A DNA stretch of 38,837 bases from Eubacterium sp. (GTDB lineage: Bacteria; Bacillota_A; Clostridia; Lachnospirales; Lachnospiraceae): the NCBI GenBank assembly GCA_024687845.1, contig JAILEL010000262.1, forward strand, positions 1 through 38,837. Direction: 5' to 3'. Within the stretch, counting starts at the first letter, position 1; each line of letters begins with the position of its first letter. Below, in pieces: positions 1 to 7,541 of this stretch. The translations under genes were made by a program, and so were the position numbers. The notes beneath the pieces are model-generated. The model did not search any database. It had not been told where the DNA came from and was given only the letters and a program-made list of their open reading frames with translations.

Positions 1-323
1 ACGTATTTAAATGCTCGAACTTTTACATAATAAATGGTATCTTCTGAAAATCCTTTCTTTGTAATAATTTTATTCTTTGGATTCTTTATATGATACTGCT
101 TTTTACCTTTCGTAAAATTTTTATCTTTAGCATAGTATAATTGATACCCATATGCGTTCGTACTATATTTGATTTTAATACTTATAGAACCAAAACTTGT
201 ACTTGAAACTGACGTAATAACACTTTTATATGCAGTAATAGAACTACTTGCTGCATACGCTGGAATATCAGAAAGAATAAAACTCATAATCAAAATCAAT
301 AATAATAAATTTTTTTTCTTCAT
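1..323 (-). CDS. Secreted protein, N-terminal part only (signal peptide plus Fn3-like repeat)
   Basis: This open frame begins with ATG at 323 and runs off the left edge, so only about 107 residues are visible. The start is supported by a GAGGAGGTG ribosome-binding site about 7 nt upstream. The N-terminus is MKKKN followed by a leucine/isoleucine-rich stretch and an AYAAS cleavage-like site, a classical Sec signal peptide. The mature part contains YGYQLYYAKDKNFTKGKK and ends in the window with YYVKVRAFK. This is the pattern of fibronectin-III/Ig-like repeats in many clostridial cell-surface proteins. The role is probably extracellular or wall-associated, but the functional domain, if any, lies outside the window. 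Confidence 0.7.
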   Translation of the reverse strand, partial: MKKKNLLLLILIMSFILSDIPAYAASSSITAYKSVITSVSSTSFGSISIKIKYSTNAYGYQLYYAKDKNFTKGKKQYHIKNPKNKIITKKGFSEDTIYYVKVRAFKY

Positions 324-499
324 AAAAAGCACCTCCTCAAATATTTATTAACAGAATACAAAAAGCCTCTACAATTCGATATTTTCACCTCCATTTTATG
401 TATTATATTTATAATATCTTTATCATATATTTCTAATATATTATCACATCTAAAGATACTTTACAATTGTCTCACATTATAATTCTGAGGTGTGAAACT

Positions 500-673
500 A
501 TGTTTGAAATCAAGAAAGAAGCTACCGACTACGAGAATAAGTCATTACGGTTGCCAAAAGAACTAATAGACAAAGTACAAACTTTAGCTACAGAAAATAA
601 CACATCATTTAATAAGGTTGTTATACAGTGCATAGAGTATGCTTTAGACAATATGAAATCAGATAACGAATAA
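500..673 (+). CDS. Small ribbon-helix-helix (Arc/MetJ-like) protein
   Basis: A 57-residue protein. ATG at 500 is chosen over an upstream in-frame ATG at 467 because a GAGGTG site sits about 8 nt before it. The pattern KSLRLPKELIDKVQTLATEN (a short basic beta strand, then two helices) matches ribbon-helix-helix DNA-binding proteins such as Arc-like repressors and antitoxins. Such proteins dimerise and insert the strand into the major groove of repeated operators. No toxin gene follows, and the gene is closed by a terminator directly after its stop. A cluster of GGGATTA-like repeats lies just downstream and could be its target, but that is inference. It could be a remnant of a mobile element. 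Confidence 0.65.
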   Translation: MFEIKKEATDYENKSLRLPKELIDKVQTLATENNTSFNKVVIQCIEYALDNMKSDNE

Positions 674-677
674 ATAT

Positions 678-717
678 ACCGCTCCCAACAAAGTATCATC
701 TTGTAGGAGCGGTTTTT
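678..717 (+). terminator. Rho-independent terminator of the RHH gene
   Basis: ACCGCTCC (678-685) pairs perfectly with GGAGCGGT (706-713), followed by a T run. It begins 5 nt after the stop codon of the ribbon-helix-helix gene. Confidence 0.85.
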
Positions 718-739
718 CTATGGTATCATAGGCACAACA

Positions 740-878
740 CACGGGATTATTAAAGAATTTACGCACGGGATTAGTAGTGTATATAGTCCCATAATAGCCG
801 TGTAGTCCTTATAAACGGTGTATGTTATACATATTGTCTAATAATGGGATTATCTGAAATAGTTCTAATAATCCCACG
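740..878. repeat. Cluster of GGGATTA-type short repeats in a gene-free stretch
   Basis: No coding frame is convincing between 718 and 903. The stretch holds at least four copies of a short motif: CACGGGATTATT at 740, CACGGGATTAGT at 764, AATGGGATTATC at 844 and, inverted, AATAATCCCACG at 867. A related inverted form, AGTCCCATAATAG, lies at 785. Spaced copies in both orientations resemble operator or iteron clusters, and the neighbouring ribbon-helix-helix protein is the obvious candidate ligand, though nothing proves this. Confidence 0.45.
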
Positions 879-903
879 ACTTATCTATCCTATATCTCAG
901 TAA

Positions 904-946
904 CAAAAAACACCGCAAACCCTAATATATTAAGAGTTTACGGTGA
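904..946 (-). terminator. Rho-independent terminator after tRNA-Leu
   Basis: Read on the minus strand, CACCGTAAAC pairs with GTTTGCGGTG (one wobble) across an AT-rich loop and is followed by TTTTTTG. It lies about 6 nt beyond the tRNA-Leu 3' end and closes the two-tRNA transcription unit. Confidence 0.85.
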
Positions 947-951
947 TTCAC

Positions 952-1037
952 TGCCGGCGACCGGGGTCGAACCGGTACGGGTATTACTACCCACGGGATT
1001 TTAAGTCCCGGGCGTCTGCCAATTCCGCCACGCCGGC
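952..1037 (-). tRNA. tRNA-Leu (anticodon UAA)
   Basis: An 86-nt class II tRNA. Acceptor GCCGGCG pairs with CGCCGGC, discriminator A. The anticodon stem-loop GGGACTTAAAATCCC gives loop CTTAAAA and anticodon TAA. A long variable arm (GTGGGTAGTAATACCCG region) and a T-arm with GGTTCGACCCC are present. CCA is not encoded. It is probably co-transcribed with the upstream tRNA-Asp from the promoter at 1279-1307. Confidence 0.95.
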
Positions 1038-1038
1038 A

Positions 1039-1188
1039 TATTGCTTGATTCGCTTGCGAATCGAGCACCCGAGCAACACGATAGTGTTGCTTCGAAGCAC
1101 TTGCAGTGGTTGAAGTATCTCGTAGAGATACTGAAAGCAATGCAGTGCGTTCCGAGAGCTTGATTTGCTCTGCAAATTCAATAAAAAA
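1039..1188. repeat. Array of short hairpins in the spacer between the two tRNA genes
   Basis: The 150-nt spacer is largely a string of small self-complementary units: GATTCGCTTGCGAATC near 1048, GCAACAC-GATA-GTGTTGC near 1073, AGTATCTC-GTA-GAGATACT near 1115, and an imperfect unit around TTTGCTCTGCAAA near 1166. Stem sequences differ from unit to unit while the two-armed, tiny-loop design is constant. On the transcript they would fold as beads between the tRNAs and could act as processing spacers. Similar arrays occur at 17027-17160 and 28258-28364. Confidence 0.6.
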
Positions 1189-1262
1189 CGACCCAGACGA
1201 GACTCGAACTCGTGACCTCCGCCGTGACAGGGCGGCGCTCTAACCAACTGAGCCACTGGGCC
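1189..1262 (-). tRNA. tRNA-Asp (anticodon GUC)
   Basis: A 74-nt tRNA without encoded CCA. Acceptor GGCCCAG pairs with CTGGGTC, discriminator G. The D-loop contains the usual AGTTGGTTAGA. The anticodon stem CCGCC/GGCGG encloses loop CTGTCAC with anticodon GTC. The T-arm contains GAGTTCGAGTC. It is the first gene of the tRNA transcription unit. Confidence 0.95.
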
Positions 1263-1278
1263 TTAAATCAGCTTTTTT

Positions 1279-1307
1279 ATTATATTATTTTTTCTTTTAA
1301 AATGCAA
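1279..1307 (-). promoter_or_regulatory. Promoter of the tRNA-Asp/tRNA-Leu unit
   Basis: On the minus strand a TTGCAT -35 box (1302-1307) and a perfect TATAAT -10 box (1279-1284) are separated by 17 nt. The predicted start is about 10 nt before the tRNA-Asp 5' end. Confidence 0.8.
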
Positions 1308-1637
1308 CAGTTTTTTTATGATGACTCAATTGAAGTAGATAGTCCAATCAATGAAGGAGTAGAACCAGTCAAGAATCCGGTTCAGATTGCTGATGAACTT
1401 ATCGACCAGTTAGATGAAACAATTGAAACCAATCCTGATAATGCGATAGGCAAGGCTGCAAAGCTTATGCAGAATCATCTTAAGCTTACCAAAAATCCTT
1501 TATACGGAGAGATTCTAAAGGAAAATCCTTTCTATCATAAGATATATAATACTGTTTTTACAACATTTCCTGAGATGAACTTTGAGAATATCGGTAATGA
1601 TAAAATGCTGAAGCACTGTATCGTAGCCGTGGCATGA
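1302..1637 (+). pseudogene. Degenerate reading frame of unknown origin (about 111 residues)
   Basis: The frame from ATG 1302 reads like protein in its middle (acidic, with NPVQIADELIDQLDETIETN and LKLTKNPLYGEILKENPF). However, the first codon lies inside the -35 box of the tRNA promoter, there is no ribosome-binding site, and the first residues come from AT-rich promoter DNA. Another open stretch in the +1 frame begins at 1634. I read this as the residue of a larger gene that lost its 5' end, or possibly a chance frame. I do not recognise a family. No function is assigned. Confidence 0.3.
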
Positions 1638-1711
1638 AAGATCTGTTACTAACTGTAATGCCTGGCAAAAAAATCCAAATAAAGGTAAAGCTCCAACTGC
1701 TTAAAATAGAT

Positions 1712-1750
1712 GGGGAGATGCTCGCGAATGCGAACATCTCCCTTTATTCT
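1712..1750. terminator. Terminator hairpin at the end of the hyp/nif-like operon
   Basis: GGGAGATG (1713-1720) pairs with CATCTCCC (1735-1742), and the stem continues inward after one mismatch (TCGC/GCGA). T-rich DNA follows on the plus side and a less regular AT-rich stretch on the minus side. It lies about 50 nt beyond the hypE stop codon and faces the plus-strand remnant, so it could serve both directions. Confidence 0.7.
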
Positions 1751-1759
1751 TATCTTCTT

Positions 1760-1783
1760 AATAACTATTCACGTTTAACTCAA
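1760..1783. repeat. Copy of a dispersed repeat related to GTTACTATTCACGG
   Basis: Reads TAACTATTCACG then TTTAACTCAAAA, closely matching the left arm of the branched element at 17445-17474. It sits just beyond the hypE stop codon. Confidence 0.5.
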
Positions 1784-1796
1784 AAAGCAACTATTT

Positions 1797-2801
1797 TTAA
1801 CAGATTCGTGGAAGAAGTTCTCCTGTCGGACGTGAGAGCATTGTCTTTGCTCCTACTGCTGTTGTCACTACAACTTTGCCCTTGTTCTCTTCTGTTACTT
1901 CTCCGATTATGCAGGCTCCTTCTGAGTTAGGACATGTCTTTAATACTTCAACTATTTTATCAGCTTCTGATGCAGGTGCAAAAATAACAAGTCTTCCTTC
2001 GCATGCAAGATAAAGTGGCTCAAGTCCGAGCATTGAGCAGACTCCTTTTACACCATCAGCCACAGGTACCGCTTCTCCGTCAAGTGCGATTCCAACGTTG
2101 CTCTGTCCTGCTATTTCATAAAGCACTGTTCCCACTCCACCACGAGTGGCATCTCTTATTACATGAACATCCTTTGTAGCCTCAAGAATCTTCTGTACAT
2201 TGATGGAAAGTGGCGCACAGTCACTTGTAATATCTGCATCTATTTTGAAATCATTTCTCGCGAGTAAGATAGTGCATCCATGACGTCCTATATCACCTGT
2301 TACTATAATCTTATCTCCCGGCTTTGCAAGCGCACCTGATGTTTTTACTCCATCCATAATACGTCCGATTCCGGTTGTTGTAATAAATATTTTATCAACC
2401 TGTCCTTTTCCCGCAACCTTTGTATCTCCAGCAACCATCTGTACTCCGGCCTCTGCTGCAGTCTTCTCCATAGCAGCCGCAATCTCCTCAAGCTTATCCA
2501 TTGGAAATCCTTCCTCAATAATAAAGCTGCAGGTCAGATACTGAGGCACTGCTCCCATACACGCTATATCATTTACTGTTCCACAGATTGAAAGCTTACC
2601 AATATTCCCCCCTGGGAACTCGTATGGTGAAACTATAAATCCATCTGTTGACATAGCAAGCTTCCCTGCCGGAATATCCAGAACTGCGGCATCATCCGCC
2701 GTAAGATTTGGATTTGAAAAATGTTGTTTAAAAATTTTGTCTATAAGTTCTGAGGTCTGTACCCCACCAGAACCATGAGCTAATGTAACTACTGATTCCA
2801 T
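1797..2801 (-). CDS. hypE: HypE, carbamoyl-dehydratase of the Fe(CN)2CO pathway
   Basis: A 334-residue HypE of normal length. HypE takes a carbamoyl group from HypF onto its C-terminal cysteine and dehydrates it with ATP to a thiocyanate, the cyanide donor for the HypC-HypD iron site. The protein begins with the PurM/SelD-type motif LAHGSGGVQTSELI, has DDAAVLD at about residues 36-42, and ends exactly in PRIC, so the essential terminal cysteine (C334) is present. It is the last gene of the operon, 85 nt after hypD. A hairpin terminator follows. No truncation is seen. Confidence 0.95.
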   Translation of the reverse strand: MESVVTLAHGSGGVQTSELIDKIFKQHFSNPNLTADDAAVLDIPAGKLAMSTDGFIVSPYEFPGGNIGKLSICGTVNDIACMGAVPQYLTCSFIIEEGFPMDKLEEIAAAMEKTAAEAGVQMVAGDTKVAGKGQVDKIFITTTGIGRIMDGVKTSGALAKPGDKIIVTGDIGRHGCTILLARNDFKIDADITSDCAPLSINVQKILEATKDVHVIRDATRGGVGTVLYEIAGQSNVGIALDGEAVPVADGVKGVCSMLGLEPLYLACEGRLVIFAPASEADKIVEVLKTCPNSEGACIIGEVTEENKGKVVVTTAVGAKTMLSRPTGELLPRIC

Positions 2802-2886
2802 ATCATTTCCTCTTTTTTTTGTATTTTATTAAAACTTTCCCATATTGTTACTTTAGAATCACATAAGTAAGGAAAATTTTAATAAT

Positions 2887-3948
2887 TTAAACTTCAATCC
2901 CTATTGTAGGTCCATAATGGTAATATGCTGCGCAGGCTCCTTCATCTGAAACCATACATGCACCTACCGGATGAATCGGTGTGCAGACCTTGCCAAACAT
3001 TGGGCAGTCTGTAGGTTTGCATTTGCCCTGAAGAACCTCAGGACATCTGCAGGCTGGATTTCCTTTTCCTTCTATCTTAGGAATGCTGTATTTTACTCTG
3101 GAATCAAAGTCCGAATATTCTGCACGAAGCTTCATTCCAGACTTTTCTATGATTCCAAGTCCGCGCCACTCACTGTCGCAAGGCTCCATAACCGCATCCA
3201 CCAGCTTCTGAGCTGCTACATTGCCTTCATCCTTTACTACTCTCGGATAGCAGTTAACAAAAAACGGCTTTCCTTCCTTTAGCTTCTGAACAGTCACAGC
3301 CATTGCTGTCATAAGTTCGTTTGCGGTAAAACCAGCAACTACTCCTGACACGCCTTCATTAACCAGCTCCTTGCAGATTGCATTTCCAGTTATTGCATTT
3401 ACATGTCCCGGATATAGAAATGCATCAGCACTTCCCTTCAGCTTTTCATATGCATTTGGCATAGTCTTGTTGGCAGTTAGTATTGAGAAGTTACTAAGTC
3501 CAAGCTTTTTAGCCTTCTTAACTGCAAGACACGCTGATGGTGTTGTTGTCTCGAATCCAACAGCTAGAAATACAACCTGCATTTCCGGATTCTCCTTAGC
3601 CAGCTCCACTGCATCATCAGGTGAATACACTGGACGGACATCTGCACCCTCTGCTCTTGCTCCGGCAAGGCTCATTTTCGTTCCTGGAACCTTTATAAGA
3701 TCGCCAAATGTACATATGATGCATTCCTTTTCTTTTGCAAGGTAAATAGCCTCATCTATATACCCGACTGCTGTAACACATACCGGACATCCTGGACCTG
3801 ATATAAGATCAATTGTCTCTGGAAGAAGACTTCTGATTCCCAGTCTGAATATCTCGTGAGTATGAGTTCCACACACTTCCATGATTCGAACCGGCGGTCC
3901 ATCATAGGACTGTATTATCTCACGAGCATTTTTTATTACATCGTTCAT
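2887..3948 (-). CDS. hypD: HypD, iron-sulfur scaffold for Fe(CN)2CO assembly
   Basis: A 353-residue HypD. With HypC it holds the iron to which CO and two cyanides are attached before transfer to a hydrogenase precursor. Family signatures are intact: MEVCGTHTHEIF (C26 and nearby histidines), GPGCPVCV (C54, C57, redox-active CxxC), FLAVGFETT, and a C-terminal cysteine cluster for the [4Fe-4S] centre (C300, C302, C310, C315, C322). It lies 48 nt after hypC and 85 nt before hypE in the same operon. Together with HypC, E and F it completes the set for the Fe(CN)2CO unit. The nickel-insertion proteins HypA and HypB are absent from the window. Confidence 0.95.
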   Translation of the reverse strand: MNDVIKNAREIIQSYDGPPVRIMEVCGTHTHEIFRLGIRSLLPETIDLISGPGCPVCVTAVGYIDEAIYLAKEKECIICTFGDLIKVPGTKMSLAGARAEGADVRPVYSPDDAVELAKENPEMQVVFLAVGFETTTPSACLAVKKAKKLGLSNFSILTANKTMPNAYEKLKGSADAFLYPGHVNAITGNAICKELVNEGVSGVVAGFTANELMTAMAVTVQKLKEGKPFFVNCYPRVVKDEGNVAAQKLVDAVMEPCDSEWRGLGIIEKSGMKLRAEYSDFDSRVKYSIPKIEGKGNPACRCPEVLQGKCKPTDCPMFGKVCTPIHPVGACMVSDEGACAAYYHYGPTIGIEV

Positions 3949-3996
3949 TTTTTTATCCTTTCATATCAGCGCTTATATGAGCTGAATAAGCTGATC

Positions 3997-4218
3997 TTAT
4001 CTTGCATGAGCTGTAAGTCCGGCCATCACGCCTTCCGTTTCTGTATTATCATCTGCAGTAATCTTAGCAATAGCTACTCCAGCATGAACCATAACATAAT
4101 CGCCCGGTTCAAGATCTTCCAGAAGCTCCGCACTGACATCTCTCTTAGCACCGCTGGCATCAATAACAGCAGTACCATCCTTAACACTAACTACTTTAGC
4201 AGAAAGTCCTACACACAT
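3997..4218 (-). CDS. hypC: HypC, small chaperone for the Fe(CN)2CO unit
   Basis: A 73-residue HypC. ATG 4218 is the right start because it yields the family N-terminus MC, whose C2 becomes the N-terminal iron-binding residue, and because GGAGG and AGGAG sites lie just upstream. The open frame extends further 5' only by running into the preceding gene. The histidine in DYVMVHAG (H45), matching the functionally important HypC histidine, is present. Oddly, the usual proline after MCxxx (MCLAIP-type) is replaced: here it is MCVGLS. It follows the PARG gene by 16 nt and precedes hypD. HypC escorts iron from HypD to a target protein; which protein that is here is open. Confidence 0.9.
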   Translation of the reverse strand: MCVGLSAKVVSVKDGTAVIDASGAKRDVSAELLEDLEPGDYVMVHAGVAIAKITADDNTETEGVMAGLTAHAR

Positions 4219-4234
4219 TCTCCTATCCTCCGTT

Positions 4235-5038
4235 TTATTTATTTTCAAATACACTCCTGAACGTAGTGATATTTCTTCCGTTCTCACTTCCATATATTGC
4301 AAAGCATATTTCGTCAAAGCATTTTCCATATTCTTCTTCAACAATGACTTTCTTAAAATACTGTGCAACGTCTTCAGGTTTGTTACCAAATGCACCGCAG
4401 CCCCAGGCTCCGAGCACTAGTGTCTTATACCCATATTTAACAGCTGCAGTGAGCATTATTCTGATTCTTGTTACAAATGTATTCTCAATCAGCTCAGCTC
4501 CTGCCAGCATAGCCGCTCCATATCTGTTTGGCGCGGGAACTGTCACAACTCCCATTACCACAGGCTGCTCCAGAAAGTTATATTTCTCATCTCTGAATAC
4601 CACCACATTAGGTGATATGAGCATGTAATCCGACTCAACCCTGCTGGCATGAGTATTATTGTATTTGTACATTTCCGATGCTTTCTTTGAATCTATTGAA
4701 GCATAGAGTGTACTGCATCTGCAAAGTGCTTCCTCCTGAGCATTAGCTCCAATCCTAAAGCCGCCCCCCGGGCTGTGAGCATTTGCAAAGTTCATAACAA
4801 GTGGATTATTAAACTGGCGTCCTGCCTGAAATGAATCTGCGTTGATCACGCTTATCTTGCAGTCCGACTTCTTAAATGACGATAGGTCAAGACTGCATAG
4901 CTTCTTTCCCATGTCAGGACTTATTACATATACTTCCTCATAATCTATCTGTGGAAGCAGTATTTCTTTTCCGTTTACACTATATTTCCCATCCTTAGTT
5001 ATCTGAATTGTTTCATTTGCAATTCTAACATTACTCAA
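4235..5038 (-). CDS. Bacterial-type poly(ADP-ribose) glycohydrolase (macrodomain, TIGR02452/PARG family)
   Basis: A 267-residue protein with the PARG signature GGG-x7-QEE: GGGFRIGANAQEE at residues 91-103, where the second Glu is catalytic in characterised PARGs. NPLVMNFANAH precedes it and LVLGAWGCGAFGNKPEDVA follows near residue 210, both typical of the TIGR02452 family. These enzymes cut the ribose-ribose bonds of poly(ADP-ribose) and bind ADP-ribose in a macrodomain. The gene is embedded between hypF (30 nt) and hypC (16 nt), so it is co-transcribed with hydrogenase-type maturation and nitrogenase-like genes, a context I do not know from characterised systems. Its substrate here is unknown. 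Confidence 0.85.
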   Translation of the reverse strand: MSNVRIANETIQITKDGKYSVNGKEILLPQIDYEEVYVISPDMGKKLCSLDLSSFKKSDCKISVINADSFQAGRQFNNPLVMNFANAHSPGGGFRIGANAQEEALCRCSTLYASIDSKKASEMYKYNNTHASRVESDYMLISPNVVVFRDEKYNFLEQPVVMGVVTVPAPNRYGAAMLAGAELIENTFVTRIRIMLTAAVKYGYKTLVLGAWGCGAFGNKPEDVAQYFKKVIVEEEYGKCFDEICFAIYGSENGRNITTFRSVFENK

Positions 5039-5068
5039 TATGTCTCACCTCTTTTTCGATAGAAAGTT

Positions 5069-7516
5069 TTAATTGGAGCCTGAGAAAAGCCCCGCAAGCG
5101 CCTGACCTACACAGATGCCTCCGTCATTCGGCGGTATCAGACTATGTCGCAGTACTCGCAGATTCTTCTCCTCGAGAAGCACCTCTACAAGTCCGAGAAG
5201 TAGTGTATTCTGAAATACCCCGCCCGAAAGTGCTGTTGTTTTTATTCCTGTTTCCTCACTGAATCTAACTGCATTTCCGGCAATCATTTCAGCAAGCTTT
5301 ACATGAAACTCCAGCGCAAGCTTATCTGAAGTCTCTCCATTTAATCTTTCATTTGCAATAAATCTTACAAGACTATTTGTATCCTTTATTTCATAGTTCC
5401 CATATACTTTTGTTTTCACATTTTCATCTAGCCCAAGTATTTCATTATAGTAATCGGTATGATGATTTTTCATTGTATTATGGGAAGTACCTATAACTGT
5501 TTCAGCATATCTCTGTGCTGCGAACATAAGAGAAGTTGCCGCCTCTCCCTCAAATGTTGAGCTTCGTCTAATTCCAAGCACAGCACTTACTGCGTCGAAC
5601 AACCTTCCTGCACTGGTAGAGGTTATGCTGTTAATTCCAGTTCTTGCCATATTCTGCAGGATGCTGTATTCCATTTCAGAGCAAAGACTAAGTCCACTAC
5701 ATATTTCATCCTTACTGAGTATTTTGCTTCCAACAGCATTACTTCCAGCAGCATTACCTTCAGCAGCGTTACCTGCAGATGCTTCTGTATCACCTGCTCC
5801 CATAAAATCTCCAAGAATCGATGCTGCTATCCTCCAGCCTTCCTTGGAAGACATATCTCCGCCGCATTGGATAAATGGAGCTATACTTCCCAGTCTTTCG
5901 AATCCATCCAGTCTGCAGAGAAGGTATTCTCCTCCCCAGATAGTTCCGTCAGTTCCATATCCGGTTCCATCAAAGGAAACCCCTATCACCTCGTCCAGAT
6001 AATTATTCTCTGCCATGCAGGAAAGGATGTGGGCATAGTGATGTTGTATCTTCTTCACCGGAATCCCGAGACTCTCAGCAACAGCAGTTGTATTATACTT
6101 CGGATGCAGGTCGGCTACAACTAGTTTTGGTTCAGCCTCAAGCAGAGTCTTCATTCTTTTAATGGATTCTTCAAGAGCATTTACAGTTCTTATATCTTCC
6201 ATATCACCGACATAAGCAGATGGATATATAAGAGAATCTTTTGCAATTGCAAATGTATTCTTCAGCTCACCACCAATTCCAAGTACATTTCCCTTAATCG
6301 AGTCATCACTTAGCATAATCGGAAGTGGGGCGAAGCCTCTTGAACGTCTTATCATATATGGACTTCCTTTGTAGAAATCCATAACCGTATCATCAGCTCG
6401 GGTTCTTATGGTTCTGTTATTTGAAAGAACTATATCAGTAAAATCCGATATTTCATCTATGGCATCCTCATCTGTCCTGCAGATAGGTGCACCTGATGCA
6501 TTTGCGCTTGTCATGACCAGACAGTCAGAGACTTCATATCCATCATCATAATCAAAAAGCAGCATATGGACAGGTGTATATGGCAGCATTACTCCGACCT
6601 TCGGATTACCCGGTGCAACCGACTCGGCCAGGGATGATTCCGCTTTCTTACTAAGTAGCAGGATAGGCTTCTGAAAGCCTGTGAGGTACTCATGCATTTC
6701 CCTGCATTCTATGTGGCACTCCCTTTTAACAGTGTCTTCATTCTTCATCATCACTGCAAAGGGTTTCATAGGTCTGTTCTTAAGAGCTCTAAGCCTTGCC
6801 ACAGCCTCTTCATTTCGGGCATCACAGCATAAATGGAATCCCCCGATACCCTTTATGGCACAGATTTTTCCCTCTATTATAGCCTTTCTCGCTGCAGAAA
6901 TGGCACTGCGTCCTTTTGTATCTGTTCTTACAAGCTTACCTTCTGATTCATCTTTTATAAGAAGATAAACCTCAGGTCCACAGTCTGGGCAGCAGACTGG
7001 CTGTGCATCATAGCGTCTGGTCTCTGGATGAGTATATTCATATTCGCATTCAGGACACATTTTAAAATCCTTCATGCTCGTTCTTTCTCTGTCATAAGGC
7101 ATCGAATCCAGTATCGTAAGTCTTGGTCCACAGTTTGTGCAGTTGATAAAGGGATGAAGGTAGCGTCTGTTTTTCTTGTCATAAAGCTCCTTCTTACATT
7201 TATCGCAGATAGCAATGTCCGGAGATACAAATATATCTCCCTCGTCTTTCTCGCTCTCTATTATTTCAAATGTATCAAACTTAGGTCTATCTACGAGCTT
7301 GGTGATTATATTCAGAATCATTGCTCTTTCAGGAGGGCTGTACATGAGCGAAGATAAAAGATTGCTGACATTCTCTCCCTGAGCAAATATTTCAACATAG
7401 GAGCCCTTGTTAGATACAGTTCCGGTTATGTTATTTCTCAGGCAGGTACGGCTTACAAATGGTCTGAAACCGACACCCTGAACGATGCCATATACTCTTA
7501 TGTTGGACGTAATCAT
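5069..7516 (-). CDS. hypF: HypF, carbamoyltransferase of the Fe(CN)2CO pathway
   Basis: An 815-residue HypF, a little longer than usual. It converts carbamoyl phosphate and ATP to carbamoyl-adenylate and passes the carbamoyl group to HypE. Domains in order: acylphosphatase-like with VQGVGFRPF (12-20); two zinc fingers (C104/C107/C126/C129 and C154/C157/C176/C179); YrdC-like with KGIGGFHLCCDA; Kae1-like with HHYAHILSCMAE, DGTGYGTDGTIWGGE and LSGGVFQN. A low-complexity insertion (about residues 572-596, repeats of AGNAAEG/AGSNAVG) is coded by roughly 15-nt tandem repeats at 5728-5790. AAGGAG precedes the ATG at 7516. It follows the last nitrogenase-like gene by 25 nt. Confidence 0.95.
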   Translation of the reverse strand: MITSNIRVYGIVQGVGFRPFVSRTCLRNNITGTVSNKGSYVEIFAQGENVSNLLSSLMYSPPERAMILNIITKLVDRPKFDTFEIIESEKDEGDIFVSPDIAICDKCKKELYDKKNRRYLHPFINCTNCGPRLTILDSMPYDRERTSMKDFKMCPECEYEYTHPETRRYDAQPVCCPDCGPEVYLLIKDESEGKLVRTDTKGRSAISAARKAIIEGKICAIKGIGGFHLCCDARNEEAVARLRALKNRPMKPFAVMMKNEDTVKRECHIECREMHEYLTGFQKPILLLSKKAESSLAESVAPGNPKVGVMLPYTPVHMLLFDYDDGYEVSDCLVMTSANASGAPICRTDEDAIDEISDFTDIVLSNNRTIRTRADDTVMDFYKGSPYMIRRSRGFAPLPIMLSDDSIKGNVLGIGGELKNTFAIAKDSLIYPSAYVGDMEDIRTVNALEESIKRMKTLLEAEPKLVVADLHPKYNTTAVAESLGIPVKKIQHHYAHILSCMAENNYLDEVIGVSFDGTGYGTDGTIWGGEYLLCRLDGFERLGSIAPFIQCGGDMSSKEGWRIAASILGDFMGAGDTEASAGNAAEGNAAGSNAVGSKILSKDEICSGLSLCSEMEYSILQNMARTGINSITSTSAGRLFDAVSAVLGIRRSSTFEGEAATSLMFAAQRYAETVIGTSHNTMKNHHTDYYNEILGLDENVKTKVYGNYEIKDTNSLVRFIANERLNGETSDKLALEFHVKLAEMIAGNAVRFSEETGIKTTALSGGVFQNTLLLGLVEVLLEEKNLRVLRHSLIPPNDGGICVGQALAGLFSGSN

Positions 7517-7541
7517 GCTGGCTCCTTTCTTTTAATCGTTA

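Noticed and set aside
461..486. Promoter TTTACA/TATAAT before the ribbon-helix-helix gene
   Set aside because: The spacing is only 12 nt and the implied start would fall on the ribosome-binding site.
1039..1188. CRISPR array or attachment-site duplication
   Set aside because: The units are foldbacks with unrelated stems, not identical repeats with spacers, and no second copy of a tRNA 3' end was found in the window.
922..1256. Minus-strand open frames across the tRNA genes
   Set aside because: They translate tRNA sequence; the region is explained by two tRNAs, a promoter and a terminator.
1634..1930. Plus-strand frame rich in leucine and serine overlapping the hypE 3' end
   Set aside because: It crosses a terminator hairpin and the hypE coding region, and the Leu-rich stretch is an antisense artefact.
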